Below, piece after piece: positions 8,364-16,089 of a stretch of DNA of 64,000 bases. The notes beneath the pieces are model-generated. The model was not told where the DNA came from. It searched no databases and saw only the letters and a program-made list of their open reading frames with translations. The position numbers were made by a program, and so were the translations under genes. Origin of the DNA: Planctomycetaceae bacterium (GTDB lineage: Bacteria > Planctomycetota > Planctomycetia > Pirellulales > Pirellulaceae); contig RECD01000140.1 of NCBI GenBank assembly GCA_007694185.1, positions 1 through 64,000 of the forward strand, read 5' to 3'. Position 1 is the stretch's first letter. Each line of letters begins with the position of its first letter.

Positions 8364-9131
8364 ATGTCATCGACGCCCCTCGCGATAGTCCTGGCCGCAG
8401 GCAAAGGGACGCGAATGCAGAGCGATCTGCCGAAAGTGTTGCTGCCGGTGTGCGGTCGCCCGATGATCCATTTCGTACTGGATGCCCTTCGGTCGGCCGG
8501 TTTTCAAGACCAGTGCGTCGTCGTCGGCCATGCCGCCGACAAGGTGATCGCGGAATTGTCGACGCGTGCCGCGGCGGTGCGGACGGCCGTGCAACGAGAG
8601 CAACTCGGCACCGGCCATGCGGTGATGCAGTGTCTGGATCTGTTGCGGACGCGCACCGGCCCGGTCATCGTGCTGGCTGGCGATTCCCCGCTGGTCCAAC
8701 CGGACAGTTTGGTTCGTCTGCTTGGCGAGTTTGAATCCCGTCGGCCAGCCCTGCTGCTGGGCACGCTCGTCAAGGATGACCCGACCGGCTTGGGGAGGAT
8801 CTTGCGGGATCCCCAAGGCGACTTTGTCGGCATCGTCGAGCACCGCGACGCGACCCCGGAACAACGCCTGATTCGTGAGGTCAACATGAGCACCTATCTG
8901 TTTCATGCTCCCGACTTGGTCGACGCGTTGGCGAGGATCGGAAACGTCAATTCGCAGGGCGAGTATTACCTCACCGATTGTGCCGCCGAACTGCACCGAT
9001 CCGGGCGGCCCGTCGTCGCCATGCCGGTGCTCCAGCCGTGCGAGGCGCTCAGCATCAACGATCCGGATGAACTGGCAACGGTCGACCAGACGATGCGTCG
9101 GATGGGCTACGCGGTGGTGACGGCATCATGA
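8364..9131 (+). CDS. glmU: GlmU-type UDP-GlcNAc pyrophosphorylase domain protein, no acetyltransferase domain
   Basis: Predicted nucleotidyltransferase that couples UTP and GlcNAc-1-phosphate to UDP-GlcNAc for peptidoglycan or other glycan synthesis. The signature LAAGKGTRMQSDLPKVL sits at residues 9-25, followed by REQLGTGHAV, VLAGDSPLV (the GD metal-binding pair), TGLGRI, and EVNMSTYLF plus NVNSQGEYYLTD, all typical of the GlmU N-terminal half. The protein ends at 255 residues, so the left-handed beta-helix acetyltransferase half of bacterial GlmU (about 450 residues in total) is absent; acetylation must come from another enzyme, or GlcNAc-1-phosphate must arise by salvage. The stop overlaps the prs ATG (ATGA at 9128-9131), repeating the glmU-prs neighbourhood known from Firmicutes. 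Confidence 0.85.
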   Translation: MSSTPLAIVLAAGKGTRMQSDLPKVLLPVCGRPMIHFVLDALRSAGFQDQCVVVGHAADKVIAELSTRAAAVRTAVQREQLGTGHAVMQCLDLLRTRTGPVIVLAGDSPLVQPDSLVRLLGEFESRRPALLLGTLVKDDPTGLGRILRDPQGDFVGIVEHRDATPEQRLIREVNMSTYLFHAPDLVDALARIGNVNSQGEYYLTDCAAELHRSGRPVVAMPVLQPCEALSINDPDELATVDQTMRRMGYAVVTAS

Positions 9132-10081
9132 GGGAATTGAAGATCTTCAGCGGGCAAGCCAATCCCGAACTCTGTCTCGAGATTTGCCAGCACCTGCATC
9201 TCAAGCCCTCCGCGATCTCGCTGGGGAAGTTTCCTGACGGGGAGAATTATTGCAAGCTAGAAGACGACGTGCGCGGTCGGGACGTCTTTTTGGTCCAGCC
9301 GACATGCCCCCCCTGCAACGATCATCTGATGGAACTGCTCATCATGATCGACAGTTGCAAGCGGGCGAGCGCGAATCGGATCACCGCCGTGATCCCCTAC
9401 TTCGGCTACGCACGACAGGACCGCAAGGACGAGGGGCGGGTGCCGATCACCGCCAAATTGGTCGCCAACCTGATCACCCGTGCCGGTGCCGATCGGGTGT
9501 TGGCGATGGACCTGCACGCAGCACAGATCCAAGGGTTTTTTGACGTCCCTGTCGATCACCTCTATGCCGCACCCGTGCTGAATGATTCCTTTCTGCGGCG
9601 GGGACTGGCGGCCGATCGGATCGTGGTCGTCAGCCCAGACGAGGGGAGCATCAAGCGGGCGGTCGGCCATGCCAAGCGGCTCAACGGCGCCATCGCGATT
9701 GTCGACAAGCGTCGCACCAGCGCGACCGAAGTTCGCCAAAGCACGATCATCGGCGGGCCGATCGAGGGCAAAGTGGCGGTGATGTTCGACGACATGATCA
9801 GCACCGCCGGGTCGATCTGCGGTGCCGCCCGGTTGGTGAAAAAGGCCGGCGCGGAGGAGATCCATATCGCGTGTACTCACGGGGTGCTGTGCGGCCCCGC
9901 GATCGATCGTCTCCGCGATGCCCCGATCGATTCGATCGCGATCACGAATAGCATTCCGTTGCCCGCGGAAAAGCACTTGCCCAACCTCCACGTCCTCAGC
10001 GTCGCGCCGCTGTTGGCCGAGGCGATCAAGCGGATCCATCACGATCAATCGATCAGTGCGATGTTTCGAGAAGGCAGCTGA
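9128..10081 (+). CDS. prs: ribose-phosphate pyrophosphokinase (PRPP synthetase)
   Basis: Makes phosphoribosyl pyrophosphate from ribose-5-phosphate and ATP for nucleotide, histidine and tryptophan synthesis. The full 317-residue class I length is present. Visible signatures are IFSGQANPELCLEIC at the start, the FPDGENYCKLEDDVRG loop, PYFGYARQDRKDEGR (the flexible loop following the ATP site), DLHAAQIQGFFDVPVDHL, and the PRPP-binding stretch VAVMFDDMISTAGSI. The start codon overlaps the GlmU-type gene stop, so the two are almost certainly cotranslated; no other start is plausible. A 22-base tandem repeat and an epimerase gene follow downstream on the same strand. Confidence 0.95.
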   Translation: MRELKIFSGQANPELCLEICQHLHLKPSAISLGKFPDGENYCKLEDDVRGRDVFLVQPTCPPCNDHLMELLIMIDSCKRASANRITAVIPYFGYARQDRKDEGRVPITAKLVANLITRAGADRVLAMDLHAAQIQGFFDVPVDHLYAAPVLNDSFLRRGLAADRIVVVSPDEGSIKRAVGHAKRLNGAIAIVDKRRTSATEVRQSTIIGGPIEGKVAVMFDDMISTAGSICGAARLVKKAGAEEIHIACTHGVLCGPAIDRLRDAPIDSIAITNSIPLPAEKHLPNLHVLSVAPLLAEAIKRIHHDQSISAMFREGS

Positions 10082-10107
10082 ATTTCGATTTCATGGGGCC
10101 CAGCCGC

Positions 10108-10151
10108 ACGGCGGTGAAGGGCCGCGCGGACGGCGGTGAAGGGCAGCGCGA
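10108..10151. repeat. 22-base tandem duplication
   Basis: Two consecutive copies of ACGGCGGTGAAGGGCCGCGC-type sequence with only about two differences, placed between the prs stop and the ATG of the epimerase. It makes an apparent GTG start at 10136 in the second copy, which explains the over-long ORF in the track. Confidence 0.7.
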
Positions 10152-10174
10152 CAGGCCGAACGACAGGGTGTTTG

Positions 10175-11218
10175 ATGCGACGGATATTTGTCACGGGAGG
10201 CACCGGCTTCATCGGCCGTCGCTTGGTTGACCGTTTGGTACGGGACGGGACCCCGCCGGTCTGCTTGGTTCGCTCGTTGAACAAAGTGCGGGGTTGGGAC
10301 GAGCGAGGTATTCGGTCGGTGGTGGGGGCTTTGGAGCGGCCAGAGACCTATGCGGCCGCCCTGGCCGACTGCGACTTGGTCATCCATGTCGCCGGCTTGA
10401 CCCACGCGTTGCAACCGTCGGAGTTGATGCGGGTCAACGGGCTGGATTGTGGCCGCTTGGCTGAAAGTTGTTTGACGGCTGGGGTGAAGCGGTTGGTCCA
10501 TGTCTCTTCCCTGGCCGCCGCCGGTCCGGTCCCGGTGGGTTCGCGCCCCCGGGTCGAGACGGATCCTGATGAACCGATTTCGAACTATGGCCGGAGCAAA
10601 CTGGAGGGCGAGAATGAGTTTCGTCGACGGGCCGGCGAGTTGGAGATTTCGGTCATTCGGCCAGGTTTTGTCTACGGCCCGGGCGACGCCAAGCTGGAGC
10701 CGCTGATTCGGAGCATCGATCGGTTGCGCGTCCACGTCCTGGTCGGGCGTCCCGACCCGCAGTTATCGTTCCTTCATGTCGACGATTTGGTGAATCTGAT
10801 CCTGTTGGCGGCGTGGCAGGGTGAGACCTTGCTGCCTAAGCCTGATGGTCTGGAGGAACGTGCCCGCGGAGTCTACTTCGCCTGTGACGATCACGAGTTC
10901 TTGACTTACGGTCAGTTCGGGAAGCGGATCGCGGAACGTCTGGGCAAGCAGGTTTTGTTGTTGCCGCTGAGCCGGCCGGCCGGATTCGCCGTCGCGGCGA
11001 TCGCACAATTTGCCGGTTCGCTGATCGGCAAGCCGTCGATCCTGAATGTCGATAAGGTTCGGGAGGCCACCGCTCCGGCTTGGCTCTGTTCTTCCGTGAA
11101 GGCTCAAACTCAGTTGGGGTTCTCGCCGGCCCGGACCCTGGATCAGTACCTTCCCGACATGATCAACTCCTACCTCCCCGGATCCATCGCCGGATCAGGA
11201 GCCGAATCCACGGCTTGA
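10175..11218 (+). CDS. NAD-dependent epimerase/dehydratase family protein
   Basis: An extended short-chain dehydrogenase of 347 residues. The Rossmann start RRIFVTGGTGFIGRRLVDRL is at the very N-terminus, with VIHVAGLTH, HVSSLAAAG, and the catalytic NYGRSKLEGE (YxxxK), then SVIRPGFVYGPGD and SFLHVDDLVNLI. These place it in the UDP-sugar epimerase/sterol-dehydrogenase-like group; the substrate cannot be read from sequence. The ATG at 10175, preceded by AGGGTG, is chosen over the GTG at 10136 because the latter lies in a tandem repeat and adds 13 residues in front of the Rossmann fold. Its last 56 bases overlap, tail to tail, with the end of the disulfide oxidoreductase on the other strand. It may be cotranscribed with glmU-prs. 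Confidence 0.85.
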   Translation: MRRIFVTGGTGFIGRRLVDRLVRDGTPPVCLVRSLNKVRGWDERGIRSVVGALERPETYAAALADCDLVIHVAGLTHALQPSELMRVNGLDCGRLAESCLTAGVKRLVHVSSLAAAGPVPVGSRPRVETDPDEPISNYGRSKLEGENEFRRRAGELEISVIRPGFVYGPGDAKLEPLIRSIDRLRVHVLVGRPDPQLSFLHVDDLVNLILLAAWQGETLLPKPDGLEERARGVYFACDDHEFLTYGQFGKRIAERLGKQVLLLPLSRPAGFAVAAIAQFAGSLIGKPSILNVDKVREATAPAWLCSSVKAQTQLGFSPARTLDQYLPDMINSYLPGSIAGSGAESTA

Positions 11219-12683
11219 GCCGGCTGCGCTGATAACCATCGCCGAGCTTTCGAGACGCTTCCGATCGGGTCGGGTAAGGCCGGACGACACCCCCGACGCG
11301 CCCCAGCCCGATGCCTTCCCGGATCGCCAGCGTCCACTCCCCGATCGCTTCTCCCGCCTGAGCCCCGACGATCGTCGCTCCCAGGATTCGGTCGGAACCG
11401 CGCCGGCAGTGAACCCGCACGAACCCTTCGGGCTCGCCATCCAGCACCGCCCGATCGACCTCCGCGAAGGGCTGGGTATGCGTCGACGCCTGCCAGCCCC
11501 GTGCTTCGATCTCGGCCAGACCGAGTCCGACGTGAGCCAATTCGGGTTCGGTGTAGGTGCAGCGAGGCAGGATCAATCGGGACGCCCGCGACCAACCGGG
11601 AAAGAAGGCGTTGCGAATCACCAAGCGAGCGGCCGCATCGGCCGCGTGGGTGAAGCGATGGTTGGAACAGACGTCGCCCGCGGCGTAGACACGACCGTGC
11701 GTGGTTCGTAAGCGGTCGTCCACGATCACGCCCCGGTGGGTGTCGTAGGCGATACCGGCCCGTTCTAGCCCGAGCCCTTCGACCCGAGGGGCGCGGCCGA
11801 CCGCAACCAAGATCGCATCGCTTTCGACGCTCGTCGGGGGCTGGTCACCCTGCCGCAAGACGACCCGCCATGGCGAACCGGGTTCGACCCGGACGGCTCG
11901 TGTTTCGCACCGCAAATCGATCCCATCGCGACGAAGCGAGTTCGCAACGACCGCCGCCGCCTCCTTGTCTTCTCGGTTCAGGATCACGTCGGAGGACTCC
12001 ACCAGCGTGACCGCGGACCCCAAACGCCGGAACGCTTGAGCCATCTCGCACCCGATCGGCCCGCCCCCCAGGACCAGCATTCGCCGTGGCAGTTCCGTTA
12101 AGCGAAACAGCGATTCGTTGGTCAGATAGTCGGCCTCCGCAAGGCCCGGGATGGGGGGGCGGATCGGTTCGGATCCCGTGGCGATCACAGCGCGGCGAAA
12201 TCGCAATTCGCGACCGTCGACGCAGACCGTCATCGCACTCGAGAACTCGGCCTGGCCGAAGTAGACGTCGATCCCCAGCGCCCGAAAGCGATCTGCCGAA
12301 TCATGTGGCCCCAGCGACGCGCGGACTTGTCGCATCCGCCGCATCACCGCCTCGAAATCCACTTGCGGTGACGCAACTCGGACGCCGAAGCGGTCGGCAT
12401 CGCGGATGCCGGCGACCTTTCGCGCGGCCGCGATCACCGCCTTGGACGGGACGCAACCGTCGTGCAAGCAATCGCCGCCCAGCGGCCCCCGTTCGATCAA
12501 CGCGACCTCGGCACCCAGCCCCGCTGCCCCCGCCGCTGCGACCAACCCCGCGGGTCCGCCGCCGATGACGACCAAGGAATACGGTCGCTGCGGCCGCGGA
12601 TTCTCCCAGCCCGCAGGGCGGACCAGGCGATGCAGTTCGCGGTCCTCGGGGGTAAGGTCCGCCGAATCGGCCAGGGAAGTCAT
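11163..12683 (-). CDS. FAD-dependent pyridine nucleotide-disulfide oxidoreductase (mercuric reductase/lipoamide dehydrogenase-like)
   Basis: A 506-residue flavoprotein. The FAD dinucleotide fold LVVIGGGPAGLVAAAGAAGL lies near residue 36, the redox-active disulfide is GGDCLHDGCVPSK (CX4C), the NAD(P)-binding fold is MLVLGGGPIGCEMAQAF, the second FAD motif is GRVYAAGDVC, and the C-terminal dimerisation domain (TYTEPELAHVGL) is present. The last residues end basic (KPWIRLLIRRWIRGG) without the C-terminal His-Glu pair or Cys pair of dihydrolipoamide dehydrogenase or MerA, so the true electron acceptor is unknown. The start at 12683 overlaps the TVP38 gene stop (ATGA). A pairing of this oxidoreductase type with TVP38/TMEM64 proteins occurs in other bacteria. 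The 3' end overlaps the convergent epimerase by 56 bases. Confidence 0.88.
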   Translation of the reverse strand: MTSLADSADLTPEDRELHRLVRPAGWENPRPQRPYSLVVIGGGPAGLVAAAGAAGLGAEVALIERGPLGGDCLHDGCVPSKAVIAAARKVAGIRDADRFGVRVASPQVDFEAVMRRMRQVRASLGPHDSADRFRALGIDVYFGQAEFSSAMTVCVDGRELRFRRAVIATGSEPIRPPIPGLAEADYLTNESLFRLTELPRRMLVLGGGPIGCEMAQAFRRLGSAVTLVESSDVILNREDKEAAAVVANSLRRDGIDLRCETRAVRVEPGSPWRVVLRQGDQPPTSVESDAILVAVGRAPRVEGLGLERAGIAYDTHRGVIVDDRLRTTHGRVYAAGDVCSNHRFTHAADAAARLVIRNAFFPGWSRASRLILPRCTYTEPELAHVGLGLAEIEARGWQASTHTQPFAEVDRAVLDGEPEGFVRVHCRRGSDRILGATIVGAQAGEAIGEWTLAIREGIGLGRVGGVVRPYPTRSEASRKLGDGYQRSRLKPWIRLLIRRWIRGGRS

Positions 12684-13408
12684 TGGGGGTGGTCTTCGGC
12701 AAGAGGGAACCAGCGGCGAACGGCGAATCGCAGCAGGAGCGGAAGCAGCCCAAGGATCGCCAACGCGAGCACCAGACGAATGCCGATCACATCGCCGACG
12801 GATGTCGTGGCCGCTTCCAGGCTCGGTAGTTGGGAACCGGCGTAAACGTAGGCTGCCGTGGCGGGCAGCATCCCGAGTTGGCTGATCCACCAGAACGAAA
12901 ACAGGCCGATCGGTGTCAATCCCATCCCGAGGTTGATCAGGAAGAACGGGGCACCGACCAGCAGTCGCAGCGAGAACAGGTACCAGGGCCCATCTCTGGC
13001 GATCGCGCGGTTCCAGCCTTCGAGTCGTTCCCCCCAGCGGTCTCGCACCCAGTCACGAAGCAGGTAGCGGCTGAGCAGAAAGGCGATGCTGGCGCCGGCG
13101 GTCGAGCCGAAGCTGGCGATGAGCAAGCCGACCAAAAAACCGAAAATCCAGCCGCAGGCCAGCGTCATCAGGGTGGCCCCGGGCAACGACAGACCGGCGA
13201 CGAGTGAGTAGATGCCGACGGCGACCAGTGGGGCGAGCAGCGGGTGGGCGGCGGCTAAATCTCGCAATTCCCCCTCTTGTTCTGCCCACTTCTGCCAGTT
13301 CGGGCTGATCGGCAGCTGGCGAACCGCGATGACGGTCAGTGCCAGCAGGGCGAGCGGAACGAGCCACCGCAGTGCTCGCGCCGGGAAGGGAGTCGAGCGT
13401 TCGCTCAT
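12680..13408 (-). CDS. TVP38/TMEM64-family (SNARE-associated/VTT) membrane protein
   Basis: A 242-residue inner-membrane protein with about five to six helices. The VTT/DedA-like core is recognisable in GLSLPGATLMTLACGWIFG, FGSTAGASIAFLLSRYLLRDW, PWYLFSLRLLVGAPFFLIN (the conserved re-entrant loop) and MLPATAAYVYAGSQLPSL. DedA/TVP38 proteins are now linked to lipid scrambling or flipping; a specific role here is not visible. The ATG at 13408 overlaps the stop of the ROK gene (ATGA), and the stop at 12680 overlaps the start of the oxidoreductase, so it is the middle gene of a three-gene, translationally coupled operon. The track start nine codons upstream is rejected for that reason. Confidence 0.88.
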   Translation of the reverse strand: MSERSTPFPARALRWLVPLALLALTVIAVRQLPISPNWQKWAEQEGELRDLAAAHPLLAPLVAVGIYSLVAGLSLPGATLMTLACGWIFGFLVGLLIASFGSTAGASIAFLLSRYLLRDWVRDRWGERLEGWNRAIARDGPWYLFSLRLLVGAPFFLINLGMGLTPIGLFSFWWISQLGMLPATAAYVYAGSQLPSLEAATTSVGDVIGIRLVLALAILGLLPLLLRFAVRRWFPLAEDHPQ

Positions 13409-14397
13409 TCGCCCGTCGCGCGATGCTTGGCCCACGCGGCCGCTCCCAACACCCCGGCGTCGTCACCCAACTTCGCCGCCACGACGTCGAAGCGATCCCG
13501 GTAGGCGTGCATCACGTGTTTGCGAGCCGTTCGCTTGACCGTCCCGACGATCAGTTCTTCCATCGCTTCGACCAGCCCGCCGCCGAGGATGATCCGATCG
13601 GGCGCCAGCAGGTGAACGATGTTGACCACGGCGATGCCGATCGTCTTGGCGGCTTCCAAGACCAGCGCATGGATCGCCACGTCGCCCGCCTCAATCGCCT
13701 GGGCGATCGTGCCGCTACGGATATCGGAAAGGTCGGTACCGCCGTGGGCCATCAGATACGGGGCTTCGCCACGATAGGCGGCCTTGACCGCTTCGGCGGC
13801 TACGGTCAATCGGCTGGCTTCGGCTTCGAGGGTTCCGGTGAACGAATACCCGCCGGTACGAATCGAACTGCTGATCCGCGTGTGGCCGATCTCCATGCAG
13901 GAAACCCCAGCCCCCTGAAGGATTTGACCCTGGTAGACGCAACCACCCCCGATGCCGGTCCCCGGAAAAATCCCGACCGCGCAACGCGCGTCGATCGCGG
14001 CGCCGAATCGGTATTCCCCGTACACCCCGGCGTCGACATCGTTGATCGTGTAGACGGGACAGTCAAAATGTTTGGCCAGGCGTGCCGATACGTTCACGTC
14101 GTCCCAGCCGAGATTCGGGGCTTGCAGGATTCGCCCGCGGTCCATATCGACCGGACCGGGACAACCGATCCCAATGCCGGCGATCCGCTTGGGAGAAATT
14201 TCGGACTCGGCCAACATTTTCTCGATCGTCGACTCGATCCGGCTAAGCCCCTGCTCCGCCCCTTCGCTGCCGCGGGTTTTTCGTCGCCTTTTTCCGAGCG
14301 GACGAAACTCGTCGTCGTAAGCGATCGTCAACATTTTGGTGCCACCGAGGTCGAATCCGATCCACACGCGGTCGCTACTGGGGCTATCTTCGGGCAT
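13405..14397 (-). CDS. ROK-family sugar kinase/glucokinase-like protein
   Basis: A 330-residue ROK protein. The ATP-binding start IGFDLGGTKMLTIAYD is at residue 13 onward, followed by GIGIGCPGPVD, NDVDAGVYGEYRFGA (sugar-binding Asp), GIFPGTGIGGG, GVSCMEIGHTRI (the EIGH loop) and DRIILGGGLVEAM. Normal ROK enzymes follow EIGH with a CxCGxxGCxE zinc motif; here the region reads TGGYSFTGTLEAEAS and holds no cysteines, so the zinc site is lost. It probably phosphorylates a hexose, but substrate is unknown. No helix-turn-helix is present, so it is a kinase-type and not a repressor-type ROK. The track extends the frame to 15594; I choose the ATG at 14397, with the ATG at 14478 as an alternative. First gene of the operon with TVP38 and the oxidoreductase. 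Confidence 0.83.
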   Translation of the reverse strand: MPEDSPSSDRVWIGFDLGGTKMLTIAYDDEFRPLGKRRRKTRGSEGAEQGLSRIESTIEKMLAESEISPKRIAGIGIGCPGPVDMDRGRILQAPNLGWDDVNVSARLAKHFDCPVYTINDVDAGVYGEYRFGAAIDARCAVGIFPGTGIGGGCVYQGQILQGAGVSCMEIGHTRISSSIRTGGYSFTGTLEAEASRLTVAAEAVKAAYRGEAPYLMAHGGTDLSDIRSGTIAQAIEAGDVAIHALVLEAAKTIGIAVVNIVHLLAPDRIILGGGLVEAMEELIVGTVKRTARKHVMHAYRDRFDVVAAKLGDDAGVLGAAAWAKHRATGE

Positions 14398-14588
14398 GGT
14401 TGCTGGCTCAGGCTGCTGGGGCGTTGTCGCGGATGCGAGGCAAGCTGCATTTTCCTCCCCTAGCCACTTAAAATCCATGGCGGGTCCGCACGAATGTTCA
14501 TCCGGCCGACGCTTGAGCAACCGAAAAATCGCAAATCTGTCATTATTTTTCCCAATAAAACTCTGCCCAGCAGCATCCTTATCCCGTG

Positions 14589-15257
14589 ATGGCACCCGCC
14601 AACCGGTCCGATCCCCCGTCCGATGGTCGCCCGGCGTCCGGAATGGGTGCCTCAGAGGGCGTACGGCCGGTTGCCCCGCTTGGCGTGGCAGCCGATTGGG
14701 ACGAGGCGACGGTGCTGGAATGCTTCCGTCGCCACGCTCCGGGGCTGGGTGCTGCCCTGCGGGTGCGACTGGTGAACGAGGCGGACGTGGAGGACTGTTT
14801 GAATCGGGTTTTGGAGAAATTGTGGTTCCAGGGCGGTTCGGTCGCCCCGGCAGCCCGTCGGGCTTGGTTGTTCGTCGTGGCGCGAAATGAAGCCGCTGCT
14901 GTCTATCGTCGGGCAGCTCGTCAGTTGCCGGTGCATAAGGCTCGCAGCGCTCGTAACGATGGGGTGGACGAAAAAATTTGGGTTGGGGATGGTGCCCTGC
15001 GGCACGGGGAGGCCTGGGAGGATTTGATCGATGAGCAACCCTCGCCAAGGGACGAGTTGCTTCGTCGCGAGGAGTGGGAGCGGTTGCGGTTGGCGGCCGA
15101 GTCGTTGCCGCCCGACCAGTACGAAGTGGTCCGTTGTCGGTTTTTCGAAGGGTTGACGTTCCGGCAGATCGCGGATCGTTTCGGAATCCCGCTCGGGACG
15201 GCTTTATCGAGAGCCCATGCGGCAATTTTGAGGTTGAAGCGAGATCTTGATCGCTGA
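14589..15257 (+). CDS. ECF-type RNA polymerase sigma factor
   Basis: A 222-residue sigma-70-like protein. Region 2 is visible in ATVLECFRRHAPGLGAALRVR and EADVEDCLNRVLEKLW, followed by RRAWLFVVARNEAAAVYRR; region 4 is LPPDQYEVVRCRFFEGLTF, then RQIADRFGIPLGTALSRAHA as the helix-turn-helix. The roughly 40-residue N-terminal tail is low-complexity. GTG at 14586 and ATG at 14589 are adjacent; ATG is preferred. It heads a plus-strand cluster of a putative anti-sigma protein, a secreted coiled-coil protein, a DUF1549/DUF1553 protein and a DUF1501 protein, and so probably controls that cluster. The region upstream, shared with the divergent ROK gene, contains an A/T-rich patch (CATTATTTTTCCCAATAAAA). 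Confidence 0.88.
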   Translation: MAPANRSDPPSDGRPASGMGASEGVRPVAPLGVAADWDEATVLECFRRHAPGLGAALRVRLVNEADVEDCLNRVLEKLWFQGGSVAPAARRAWLFVVARNEAAAVYRRAARQLPVHKARSARNDGVDEKIWVGDGALRHGEAWEDLIDEQPSPRDELLRREEWERLRLAAESLPPDQYEVVRCRFFEGLTFRQIADRFGIPLGTALSRAHAAILRLKRDLDR

Positions 15258-15294
15258 TTGGGATTGAAGCGTTTGTGTTTTCTATGTCCGCCGG

Positions 15295-16089
15295 ATGAAC
15301 CGCATGTCGTTTTTTGAATCGGATCGGCCATCGCCTGCGGAGTTCCCTGACGGGAACCTCCCAGCGGGTGTCGGTGAGCCTTTTTCGGATCTTCCGAAAG
15401 CCCCGCTCAGCGACCTGCGGTTGATCGGATATCTGATGGGAGAGCCGGTTGCCGAGTGGGCGGATGCTGACTCGGAACCCTGGCGGGATGAGCAGATCGA
15501 GCGTTGGCTGGCGCAGGATGTTGCGAACGTGGAACGGTTGGAGTGCTTGGCGGTTGCGATCGTCGGATTGGCGAGTGGAGTGGCCCAGCCGCATCGCTGC
15601 GTGCTAGCTGATCGCGTTGACGAGTCGGGCCCTGTTGGGTCTGGGGCGCTTGCTGGTTCCGGCCGACTTTTGCTGGGCCGGCCTTGGCTGGGCCGACGGC
15701 GCGGCTGGCTGTTGGCCGGAGTTTGTTCGGCTGCCTGCTTGGCGGCCTTGTTGTGGTCGCTGGCGGAACATTCAGACAATGCGGCTACCGGGCGTGTCGC
15801 CATGGCGTGGTCGGAGTTCAGCGCCGGCGAGTTCAACGCGGGTGAAGCGGACTCGTCGGTGAACACGCCGGCGACGGACGGATCGTGGGATACCGCGGCG
15901 GGTGATTGGGAAGCGGGCTGGAACTACGCAGCGGAGGCAGATGACTTCACGGACGTGGTAGAGGAAACTGGGGACGAGAGCGGCTTTGCCACAGGAGGTG
16001 ATTCGCCCCCCGATTGGCTGGTGTTCGCGGTTGCTAGGCTGGATGATTCGATCGGTCCCGACCAGATCGGTGAGGATTCAGCCCGATGA
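15295..16089 (+). CDS. membrane-anchored hypothetical protein, putative anti-sigma factor
   Basis: A 264-residue protein with no recognised domain. Residues of about 1-100 are acidic and cytoplasmic (LRLIGYLMGEPVAEWADAD, WRDEQIERWLAQDVANVERL), a positively charged stretch (RPWLGRRRGW) precedes one transmembrane helix (LLAGVCSAACLAALLWSLA, about residues 138-156), and the last 100 residues form an acidic, presumably extracytoplasmic tail. This layout, with a position 37 bases behind an ECF sigma gene, is what planctomycete anti-sigma-like proteins look like, but no zinc-binding HxxxCxxC motif is visible. Its stop overlaps the start of the next gene (ATGA at 16086-16089). Confidence 0.7.
   Translation: MNRMSFFESDRPSPAEFPDGNLPAGVGEPFSDLPKAPLSDLRLIGYLMGEPVAEWADADSEPWRDEQIERWLAQDVANVERLECLAVAIVGLASGVAQPHRCVLADRVDESGPVGSGALAGSGRLLLGRPWLGRRRGWLLAGVCSAACLAALLWSLAEHSDNAATGRVAMAWSEFSAGEFNAGEADSSVNTPATDGSWDTAAGDWEAGWNYAAEADDFTDVVEETGDESGFATGGDSPPDWLVFAVARLDDSIGPDQIGEDSAR

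Noticed and set aside
10136-10174. GTG start extending the epimerase by 13 residues
   Set aside because: The extension lies in a 22-base tandem duplication and precedes the Rossmann motif without conservation; ATG at 10175 has a better leader.
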